Of a DNA stretch of 37,310 nucleotides, positions 13,695 through 24,000 are shown one piece after another (the first letter of the stretch is position 1; every line of letters begins with the position of its first letter). The notes beneath the pieces are model-generated. The model was not told the origin of the DNA and did no database searches. It worked only from the letters and a program-made list of their open reading frames with translations. The stretch covers positions 1 through 37,310 of the forward strand of contig JBAMDO010000353.1 in the NCBI GenBank assembly GCA_037074765.1. Reading direction: 5' to 3'. Origin of the DNA: Mansonella perstans (Eukaryota; Nematoda; Chromadorea; Rhabditida; Onchocercidae). The translations under genes and the position numbers were made by a program.

Positions 13695-13738
13695 CAACGT
13701 GACCATATCCAGTTGATTAATTAGATAATGTCACGTTG
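13695..13738. repeat. Hairpin: 15-base arms, 14-base loop
   Basis: caacgtgaccatatc (13695-13709) pairs with gataatgtcacgttg (13724-13738) at 13 of 15 positions, including a perfect 9-bp CAACGTGAC/GTCACGTTG stem. The stem has an above-average GC share for this DNA. Confidence 0.5.
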
Positions 13739-14797
13739 TAAAAATAGTGAACCATCTATAAGAACGGATATTTAGAGAAATGCTGAGGGGTGATTATTTC
13801 GAGGATTATGAAAGTTTTGAAAATACATGAAAGACTTTATTATCTGGCGAATAAACGTATTCATTATCATGTATGGCTAAATTACCGCAGTAACTTGTTA
13901 TGAAGAAAAAAATAGAACTAAACGATTATTCAGGAAAATAGGCAGATTTTTGAAATAAAGATTATTCCATTTGTGAAAAATAAAACTATGGAAAGATCTT
14001 CATCATTTAGATTTAATATTCTTCGATTATGCATTTTTTATTTTTCAAAAAAATAAAACCATTTGCAAAACCTCGAACTATCCAGAAATATATATTTTAT
14101 ATTTCAAATTTTGAACAGAGAAAAATTTTTGTATAAACAAAATAATTTTATAACTCATTTTATCATTTAGAAAATTTGTCGAGCAAAAAAAAAAATTATC
14201 CTTCCCCATAACACAACTAAAATTTCTGGATTTCTGGAAGTAACAGACGACGAGAAAATTTATGGAAAGATGAAGTTGAAAAAATGAATGAAGTATTGAA
14301 GATTTGTTAATTCTAAAGGAATTTTAAAAAGTTGAGAAAATTTTAGGATAACGAAAATAGTTAAAGTTTCAAAAAAAATTTTTATCCAATTAAAATGAAA
14401 GTATTATTTAACCATTCTTATTTTTCATTGTTTCATTCCCAATATTTCATCTATCATCATTCCTTTCTGTACAACATTCATTTATTGAATTGATTGCATA
14501 TTTCACAGCTAATTATTAGCTTGTATCAAGCCTAATGCATCTAAATGTTACAATTATTTTTTTCTTCCCTTATTTGTTTTTTTTTCATAGTTTTCTCTTT
14601 TGTTTATTTTATTTAATTACTTTTTGTTGACAACAGTAATAATAATACAAATAAAAATAATTAAAATAATGATAATAATACCTAATAAATTAATAAATTT
14701 CAATTAACTTTTTGTCCTTCTCACTTTTTTCCTTTGTCAATAGAAGAGCACTTTTTTTCCTAAATTAAGTGGCATTTCATCGTAAATATATTATCAG

Positions 14798-15055
14798 CAT
14801 GCAAGTACGTGCATACACGTATAGTGTAAACGCACATGCGTGTAAGCTAGTAAGTGAATGGACTTGGCATATACGTGTAGACGTACATAGTAAATGCTTA
14901 TACTTGTAAACTCATAAACCCACACATTTGTAAACATGCAAGTACATATAAAGTAATTGCACACGTACGTATAAACAAACACAAACACACATATACATAC
15001 TTGTGCAAACAAGGGTACAGATATATATATATGTATATATACATGTACAAATGCA
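14798..15055. repeat. Alternating purine-pyrimidine tract (CA/TG/TA)
   Basis: About 250 bases are dominated by acgtgcatacacgtata-, acacacatatacatac- and atatatatgtatatata-type alternation. It is a degenerate dinucleotide repeat. The 117-codon minus-strand frame through it (Val, Tyr, Cys, His, Thr rich) follows from this pattern and is not taken as a gene. Confidence 0.65.
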
Positions 15056-17199
15056 TCTTTTTTTTTTCCATTACTGATAGATTGTAATAATGGTTTATAA
15101 GTTTTTATGGATTTTAAATTATAGACTTCAAATGACATCATCCTCAAGAAGGAAAGAAAAGCTTAAGAAAGCCAGAGAGAGAGAAAGAGAGACATTTGAT
15201 TAAATTAAATTAGACTGATAGAACTGAAAACTTTATATTCTCTTCTTTTCCTTCACTACTTCAATCCATTGGTCAATTTACTTTAAAAATGCAAATGTAA
15301 TGATTTATGATAAAAAGAAAAACTATATAATTATTTGGCCAAAATTTTTTGATCATTTTTCCACTAAAAGTAATTTTGCAAAAAAAAAAATTTGTTAAAA
15401 TTGATTAAGAAAATCTTCAGAAAAAAATTAATTAGAAGCTAATTGGATAGAAAGATTGAATAATTTTATTTACAACAAATATTTTGAATTTGTTTTGCTA
15501 TTTTTAGCAATAATTTAATTTAGATTAAATAAATTGCTTATTTACAGTAGGTAGTAATTTATAGAAATAAAATCGATGCATTTCTAACTCTTTTACTTAC
15601 TAGCAAACACTTCATGCAAATATTAGGGATTATTTAAAATTAAAAATATTTTATTTGAAAAAAAAATAAAATCATCAATGAAAACTATTCAAATTGAAAC
15701 AATATGATAATTAATCATTTAATTAGTTTAATTGTGAAATTTAACTAAAGTTCATTAATAATTAATTCATTCTTTATGGGATACTTGTAAAAATTTTTCA
15801 ATTTCAATAATTCATTAGAAAATAGAACAATTTAATATTATCATACTATTCAATGAATTGAATATTATTAAGGTGAAACATTGTGAAGTGTAAATTAAAT
15901 CAGTAAGCAAAAAAATAATTAGATAAATTAATGTTTTTTTTTGAATATTTGTAATTCAAAAAAATTATTTTTTTTTGTCAAAATTTCAAAATTTGGTTTT
16001 TTAGCAACTGTAATAAAAATTGATTAAAATAATTCCAATTACTTTGGACAAATTTAACAATCATTTTTTTGTCAACGATAGTTAAATGTTAAAAATAAAA
16101 TTGAAATTTTTTTCAGAAAAAAAGGTAAGTTCTGAAAATTGGAAATGATTATTTATTAGATCCGATTTATGATTAATTCACAATAGTAATTTATTAAAAT
16201 TTTCATTTGCACTCATTATAAGTGTTAAAGCCATATATATAAACATTAGGTGAAATATTTCAAAAGTTTTTTTTTTTTTTGAAATATAATTTTATTACAG
16301 AGAAAAATTTCATCATTCATCATTCATAAAGTAGTATCAGGGAAAAATGACACATAAATAACTGAGGATAGCTTTTGTAGCAATTTTCGTCTTTTGAAAA
16401 AATTTTCATAGCAAACTCCTCATATGTATTTTATTTTTTATATCATTTAATTTAAATTTTCGTTTCATTTAAATTTCAAATATTAATGATTTTAAATAGA
16501 ATGAAAAATAAAAATGAATTAATGATGATGATAAGAGAAATTAATTTCATATAAAATTTTGCTGCCATCTTTTTTTTGCTGTTATCAATCTGCAATTGTT
16601 AAGATGGCATTTTAATCGTTGCCATTTCTTTGTCAACATTTTCAAGAAATCCACTATTTGCTACATGATCTAAAACAATAGATAAAAGAGATAAAATCAT
16701 AAGAATTAACTTTATTCATATTCAAATTATTCAAGTTCAAATTTAACAGCAACAAAATATCAGCCAAAATAATTGAAGAAAAAAAACTGGATGGGTCAGT
16801 AATTTGTAGTTTTTTTTCCGGACTACTATTTCAATCAATTGTATCAATCGAGAATGATCAGTATGTTGTAATAATTGAAGATTGTCAAAAAAAATACTTG
16901 AAAAGATAACTATTTCTTGTTTTAAAGCCAAAATAAAAAATTTGAAAAATATTTGTTATTTTCTTTTTTTTTTTTGGAAAATTTTGAATCTGATGAAACA
17001 AATAATTAAAGTTTCAGGAAACATTGATATCAAATTATTTCAATTTCACTTAATGTAAAATTATTTTAATACGAATTTGTCGAAAACTGAGAATAACAAA
17101 CTGAAGAAATGATGGCAAAGCTAAATTAGTTTTGACTGATAAGACACAACTAAATTGGTCTAACTTTGAAGCGCTGATTTGTTATTTAGTATCATATGA
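15056..17199. other. Non-coding AT-rich DNA
   Basis: The stretch has poly-A/T runs, a short GA run at 15170-15195 and repeated catcattcat near 16310. I see nothing else. Confidence 0.6.
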
Positions 17200-17450
17200 T
17201 CACATAAAATCTCGCATCTTATCGATTTTGCTTCTCAGAAGTGATAATTTCGCCTGTGATTCAAAAAATTCAAATGGCTCAAACACTCACCAAAAATGAC
17301 CTCATACTCCTTTTGCAATTTCTTTCGTGGAGCGCGATTTTAACTTTCTCCACGCAGTCATTGAGACAGTTGCTGTTGTTATCGTTGTTATCGCTGTTGC
17401 TGTCGTTGTTGTTTTCATCGTTGTTGTTGTTATTATCATTTATCTTTGTA
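17200..17450 (-). CDS. Weak candidate exon pair: Asn-rich run, then a charged segment
   Basis: A minus-strand frame passes through an Asn/Asp run (from GTT-type repeats), then gives NCLNDCVEKVKIALHERNCK and KRSMRSFL, ending at a good donor GTGAGT (17290). A CAG acceptor at 17254 would join it in phase to AKLSLLRSKIDKMRDFM and a TGA at 17200. The joined peptide looks amphipathic and coding-like. The intron would be only 37 bases, which is very short for a nematode, and no 5' exon is secure. The upstream boundary is arbitrary. Confidence 0.2.
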
Positions 17451-17664
17451 CAGTGAAAAATTGTCATCAAAAAATGATTCATTATTGTCGCATAATTAAC
17501 AAAAAAACTACAAGTCATATCATTTTTTTAACTGTTGGTCACTTTATGAATTGTCCATTTAGGAGAGCTGTTTTTACATTTTTAATTTATCTCAAATGCC
17601 AAGCATATATGCAGAATCGTTATTGTTAAGTTTTTCGGTAAATCAATTTCGATGTTTACAAATT

Positions 17665-17757
17665 TCAAAATCCCACTATCAATTGCTGATAATCGATTAT
17701 AATGCAATTCATTTTCAAAGCTTTCTTTTCCTTTTTGGCGCTTCCCTTCTGCGCCAT
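17665..17757 (-). CDS. Weak candidate coding segment, Lys-rich 30-residue frame
   Basis: In a patch that is less AT-rich than its surroundings, the minus strand has ATG at 17757 in the context AAAATGG. The frame starts MAQKGSAKKEKKALKMN and stops at 17665. An in-frame TAA lies about 36 bases upstream. It could be a real short first exon (a poor donor GTGGGA is available before the stop), a short peptide or chance. I recognise no family. Confidence 0.2.
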   Translation of the reverse strand: MAQKGSAKKEKKALKMNCIIIDYQQLIVGF

Positions 17758-18734
17758 TTTCTGGATCAAAATTCCCCTCTTCCTTCTATTTTATCAACCA
17801 ATAGCTAATACAACGACAAATTGCTATCGTTTGATTTCCGTTTATGGCTTATTTTTAAAAAAAAAAAAAAAAAAAAGAAAATTTTATTCAATCATTCAAA
17901 TTCACACAAATTTTTTTTTATCCAAAATAAAATAACAAGAAATTATTAGTGAAATCAGAAAAAAAAGGGAAAAGGAAAAGGAAAAGAGATGAAAAGAAAT
18001 GAGATTTTAAATAATGTACAAACGACCAAATATAATATATGGCCATGAAAAAATAGCAAACTTTAACGATTGGCCAATTTCTTTTCAACCAATTAAAAAA
18101 AAAAGACTGATGAAAATAGCCCAATTTTATCTTTTTATTTTCTTTCTCTTTATTTTCATTGCTTTATTTTTTTCTCCCAAATGTTCGAAATTATTTTAAA
18201 TTAGATTCGCACGTCAATCTTAAGTAAATCTCACTTATTTCACTTACTTTAAAATCATAACTATCAATAGCATTCTTTGTACAAATAATATAGGTAAATG
18301 TAGCATGCAAATTTTTTGAAAAAAATTTTAATTAAAATAACTTTTTTTTAATGCTACTTAATTCAGTGGTATTGCTAGAAATACTTACCCTAATCAATGA
18401 TGGTAAAAAATGAACATTTATAATGATTTGCATACTGTCAGAGTGTAAAAAAAATTGCAAATTCAATTTAAATTTGAAATGAAACTTAAATCAGAAATGT
18501 AAAGAAAACAAAAAGCAACAAAAAAAGAAATTCATTTCTTTTTTTATTTCTCAAAAAAAGGAATATCTACCATTTAAAATTATGCTTGGAGCATTTTGCA
18601 GATATAAATTTGCAAAATCTTAAATTTAAGCATAGTTTTTATGAAGTTTACGAAACATTTTGAAGATCTGATTAAACAAAGAAGATGTACTTAATAAAAA
18701 AAAATTTTGAAAGAAATTAAAAAATAATTTGGAT

Positions 18735-18826
18735 GTTTTTTTTCTTTTTTGACATCATAAAATCTTTTTAAAAAAAAGTTTTCTTTTCCTTTTTTGACAT
18801 CATAAAATCTTTTTAAAAAATAGTTT
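18735..18826. repeat. Tandem duplication, about 47-base unit
   Basis: Two adjacent copies contain tttttgacatcataaaatc followed by tttttaaaaaa and agttt. The copies are nearly identical over the core. Confidence 0.7.
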
Positions 18827-18848
18827 AAAAAAATAAAAAATAATAAAA

Positions 18849-18922
18849 TTAGAATAAAATATAAAACTTTTCTAAAATAAGATTAAAACAAAATATAAAG
18901 CTTTTCTAAAATAAAATTAAAA
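18849..18922. repeat. Tandem repeat, about 33-base unit
   Basis: agaataaaatataaaacttttctaaaata-like units occur at about 18849 and 18882, with a partial third (ataaaattaaaaactt). Both copies share acaaaatataaa/cttttctaaaata cores. Confidence 0.6.
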
Positions 18923-19986
18923 ACTTGTATAAATAAAAATATTTTGCAATGAACATTTGAAATTGAGATTTTTTTGAAATACAACTTCTTTTTTTCTTCC
19001 TAAAATGAAAGATCAAATCTGAGAGATCATTTTGAATACATCAAAATTCTCATAAATTTCTTCCATTTAATTTAAATCCTTGAAAAAAAAAGAAAAGAAA
19101 ACACGAGAATTCGTTTGTTTGTTCATTAAGTACGAGTCGAAATGTTGCTATCAGATTCTGTTTAACTATGAAAAATTTCTTTTAAACGCATGAAAATAAA
19201 ATTAAAATTATTCAAAATTCAAAAATTCAGATGATAATTTGAAAATTTTCAAAATTTTTTATCTTGCTCCCAATTTTATGGATTGATAAAAAAGTTTTTC
19301 TATCTTATTTTAAATAAATCAGTGTTTTAATTTTTATGCATAAATTTAATTCAGCTTTATGAGGTGATTTTTTTGTTGCTTATTTTATTTTTATGTGATT
19401 TAAAGAAGTTTTAAATTTTGAAATTATCATTTTAGTTTTCCCAATAGCATTTTATATCTAATTCAAATTAATCAAATTCACTCGACTAATCATTCTATTT
19501 ATTTCGTGCCATTTTTTTTCAAAATTTACCTTTATAGTAACGCCGATAATTAATTAGTAATGATAGCAAATAATAATTGATCAATCGGTAATAATAAATA
19601 CAAATGAAACAAATTATTCTCAGTTTATAAAGATTTTAATTATCATTTTTATTGAAAAATAAATACGAATTATTTTAGTCATTCAAGTTTGACTTCGATT
19701 TTTATTTAGCAAATGATAGTTTTTTTTTTTGCGTGAAATGATAAAATAATTTCAAAAACTTTTTTGAAGAAGAATTTTCAAAATTTATAAGGAAATGAAA
19801 ATTAATTTAATCATTTAAATGATGAAAGAATGAAAGGAAAAAAATGATGAATGTATTTTTAAGTATGGATTATTGATTAGATTTCAGAGGAAATGCTTGA
19901 GAAATGTTGAAAAAGATAAAATAGGAAAATTTGAAAGAAAAAATAATAATCTACAATTTCATTTTGATATACTGCAGAATGCGGAA

Positions 19987-20065
19987 TTTTTAGTTATTGC
20001 GGAATGCAGTGTGTTTTCGCTTATTGTGGAATGCGGAATGTTTTAGCTTGTTGTGGAATGTGTGA
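19987..20065. repeat. 27-base tandem repeat, three units
   Basis: Units at 19987, 20014 and 20041 read tttt.g.tt.ttg.ggaatg followed by a variable cag/cgg/tgt tail. A partial unit (gcagaatgcggaa) precedes them. The unit is richer in G than the flanks. Confidence 0.7.
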
Positions 20066-20748
20066 TTTATTCTTTTACCAAATAAATTCCCATCTCCATT
20101 TACTACTGCTAGCCATTCGGTTTTTTTTTTCCTTTTTTTAAACTAATCAACCTTAAATGCAAACTGCATATACATTAATTTATTGTAAAATATTCTGGAT
20201 AACTAAAGTTTATCTTAATAACCAATTACTTATCTAACTGCGCAAAATGAAAATTGATTTAATGCTTGAAGAATTCCATCATAAATTTAATTAAACATTC
20301 AATTTAATTTAATTTTTCGCAAATTTTAACTAAACTTTTTTGTTGTAAGATTTTTTCAGTCATTTTTGTTTTTGTTCAGCAATTATAGGTCAAATAAATT
20401 TAAATTGAAATGATTTATTCTGATTGTTAACTTTGCACTAAAATACATCCACATTACTTATGCCCATCTAAGCAAAGTAAGAAATACAACAACGATACAA
20501 AAAAAAAAAGAAAAAAAAACTGTGCAACCTCAAATACTCTCAAACAAGTGGACAACAAATGGACATAACAAATTGGACATTCTATAAATACACATAAATA
20601 TCATTTTCATTTCATTTCACAAATCTTTAATCGATAATCATTTATCCCATAAAAAAAAAAAGAAAAAAACACACCCGAGAAAAATCTCTATACGTTAAAA
20701 AAAATTTAAAAAAAAAACGGTTTGCTTTAAAAAATTTTTAATTGATTT

Positions 20749-20754
20749 TTTATT
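20749..20754 (-). terminator. Candidate poly(A) signal of the EAT-20-like gene
   Basis: The plus strand reads TTTATT here, which is AATAAA on the minus strand. It lies about 320 bases after the TAG and is the first AATAAA found in the expected 3' UTR. The UTR would run 21075 to about 20,735. Hexamers are common by chance in DNA this AT-rich. Confidence 0.4.
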
Positions 20755-20968
20755 GCATCTTCTATGGTTTCTTACTGTTGAGTGTTACTGTAGAGAGAAT
20801 TTATGAGATATTGTATGGCATACGGTAATGATGAGCTGTTAGATTGAATTTAAAACTTCTTTACATTTAATAGTAGAAAACGTACGCTTTGAGAGCACGT
20901 TTGATATTTTCTAGCAATAAAATGATATTTCAGATGATTAATTTAGGGCATATCTTTGCGTACAAGTT

Positions 20969-21076
20969 TAAAAATAAACAAATAAACGTTAAATTATATA
21001 TTTTCACGTATGTGATAGTGATAGAAGAAAAAAATTTAGCGGACAGTTCAATAAAACTAAAAATAAACAAATAAAC
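20969..21076 (-). repeat. Two identical 19-base AU-rich elements in the 3' UTR
   Basis: The plus-strand string taaaaataaacaaataaac occurs exactly at 20969-20987 and again at 21058-21076. On the mRNA strand it reads GTTTATTTGTTTATTTTTA, an AU-rich sequence. The upstream copy overlaps the last base of the stop codon. The two are 89 bases apart with unrelated sequence between them. Regulatory use is inference. Confidence 0.6.
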
Positions 21077-24000
21077 TAGATAAGCCGTTCTTCTTTTGTA
21101 ACAGTAGCCATAGGCATTGAATAGCTATTTGATAAGATACTTTCTTCACGTGCTGGATTATATTTTCCATGTAGTTTACGAGAACGATGTACGTAACGAA
21201 ATACCAATGTAACACATACTCCTGCTAATACCATCAGTGCTAAAATGGTAATGTTATAATTGTATCATTTCAATAGCATTTGCAATAAATGAAATTTATT
21301 ATTTTTTCTAAGTTACTACTGTAAACATAAAATTCGATCATATTTTCATTATTCATTATCATCATTAATATAACCGTATAATTTGTCATTATCATTACTA
21401 TAGCATTATTCTTATCGCCATTATTATCATATTCCTATTATTTTTATCGTTATTGTTAACATTAGATTCTTATCATCATTTTCATTCGATAATTTAAAAT
21501 GAATTCAATTAATTTGAGAAAGAATTTTCATGTGAAAATTAAACTGAAATAAATTTACCAAAAATAATAGCTAAAAGAATTATCCAAGATGAAGTAGCAT
21601 TTTCAATTGTATCATTATTATCGCTAAAAGCGCTATCTGAATGATGACTGAAATCCGGAATTAGTGTCGTAGTCGGAAGACCAACGGTTAATCGTACAAA
21701 TTTTACTTCATCTTCATCCAATTCTGATTCTGATTTCGTGATTATTTCTACCATACTTGTTGTTGTCTATAAATAAAATCATTGCAAGGAAAAATAGCAA
21801 AGATACAATTGTAGTAATCATATGCATATAATTATAATTGCAGTCATATAAATGTAGTAGTCATATACGTATCAAAAACGATCATTTATTAAGATTATGA
21901 TCGTAACTTAGAGTAATGTTTGATTAAGATTAAATTGAAATTTTAATTTGGTTTCTTTTTTTTTTTTAACTAATTCAGAAATATTTTTGCGATATTATAA
22001 GTTTAATGATAATTATTGAAATCATGAAATTTTGAAAGTAATAAAAGTATTTAAATTTGTTGGAATATATTAAAATATTATTAGGATGTATTTAAAAGTA
22101 TTTTTTCTTTTTTTTCTTTCTTAAATTTCCTTCACTAATTCACCTGATCCATTTCTTCGGTGGATAACCAATTCCAACTTTCCTCCTCTTCCATTTCTTC
22201 AACCTTATGAAGCATCGTTGTAGTGGACATTGTTTGATCGGATAAATCACCTTCTTCACTTATATTACTTGCTTCAGAAATTAAATCTGATTCTGATTCT
22301 TCCGTTTTTGGTCTATCTGATGTAAATTGATCAATTTGTGCTACACTACTCTCTTCGTTAGTATTTTCCGTTGTTGGTAGCCAAAGCGGTGGCACAGAAG
22401 TTTTCAATTCGTTGAGTGTAGATGATGGCATGAGTGAGATATTAGCTGTTATTATTTTTGATGGTGTAATAGTAATATCAGAAAAATCCTCAGCAGATGA
22501 TACGAGTGAAAAACCATTCGTTACATTTTTCAATTTAATTTCCATTTCGCCCAAATGCTGTTCACTTGAATTTAGCGATATCTCAGTAGTTGATCTAGTA
22601 GAGCTAACAAAACCGTTAGACTTAGCATTTTCTGATGAAGCAATTGCTGTTGTTGGTTCTGTGATAAACAACGGTGATATTGTTGATGAAATTACAATAG
22701 CAGTTGTGGCAGCGAATGAAGATCGTTCTGATTGTTCTGGAATCGTAGGCCGCAAATCCGGAAATAATTCTATGGGTCTGCAAATGAAATATCATGCTTA
22801 AAATTTTTAAAGTATCATTTCAATATACATTCCTGCCACAGATCATATCTTGATAATAATAAAAACAAATATTAACGATGATTCTCACCTTATTGACAAA
22901 TTTAACTTGTTTGGAGCAAACGATGATGTTTCCATTCCGGATTCATGTGGTAGATTAAAATTCGAAACAGGACTGGTGGTAGAGAATGCTTCACTCGTTG
23001 TTATATTCGTAATCAATGATGATAGGAAGGGATTTACGAATGAATTTAAGAAATGTTGATGATTCTGCAAACTTGAAGTGTTGCGTTGAGCGGGACGAGG
23101 TTGTTCCAATGTTTCCGATAATGATACTGAGGTTATGACATCAGGATTTAGGACATCAGGATTTGGTATTCTCATTGTAGATGTGATCGTAGAAGTTTCC
23201 ATTAATGAAATACGCACTCTTTTTGGTAGCTGTTTACAATCAGTCCACTCTGAAAAATCAATATTCAATCACCGTAATAATGAATAGAATTTAGTATGGG
23301 GCAAAGATGGAAAGGCCTCATTAAACTTTATGACATGTCAATAAAAATTAATCAAAATCAATCAATATCAATCAATAGTGCTATTGTTTAGCGCTACGAG
23401 TACTTCAAAATTAATTGAACCCTAATTTTTTACATAATATTTCTCCTTGTATCAGCAATCAATATCAGATATGTAACAAGAAACTAACCGGAATCTTCAT
23501 TTAAGCAAAGACATTTGTATGTAGCATGGACTGGAATTGGAGAAATTAGCGCGAAATTATCCGAATCCAGTTGACAACGAGCATCAGTACCATATTGAAT
23601 GCATGCTTCACTACTGAAAATTATTATTAATCCAATATCTGCTGTTCTTTCCAGTCGATTCATAATGATAATCATTATAATTGAGGAATGATATTTGTAT
23701 AATTAATTTTGCAATAATTTGATGCCCTTTTGACCTTTCGAAATTTCTTTCTCGGGAGAAAAAGTTTAAAGAAAAAATTATTTTCAATTTCAGTAAACAA
23801 TTAAATGATCACTTCACTATTTGCAATTCCCAATTATTATTTCGGTTTCTTTCCAAAATTCCCATATTCAAGAAAAAAATGAAAACAAACTTGCTAGTGC
23901 ATGTATCAATGATATTACAGTTAATACCAAATGTGCCTGCTGGACAACGGCATACCGTTACATTACCAATTAGCTCACAAATACCACCTTGTTCACATTT

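Larger units (their letters stand above)
10230..14790. other. Non-coding AT-rich DNA
   Basis: The stretch contains purine-rich DNA at 10270-10440 and 10900-11000, a CT tract at 11695-11760, a 20-base palindrome at 12603-12622 and a hairpin at 13695-13738. I see no supported gene. Confidence 0.6.
17758..20748. other. Non-coding DNA downstream of the EAT-20-like gene
   Basis: The stretch has an 18-base-plus A run near 17857-17876 and the tandem repeats listed at 18735-18912 and 19987-20065. No gene is supported. Confidence 0.6.

Noticed and set aside
14794..15147. A 117-codon minus-strand frame with many Val, Tyr, Cys and His
   Set aside because: It follows the alternating RY repeat; periodic composition explains the absence of stops.
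22412..22801. A 129-codon plus-strand open frame
   Set aside because: It is antisense to exon 11 of the minus-strand gene, whose frame is supported by splice phases and protein architecture.
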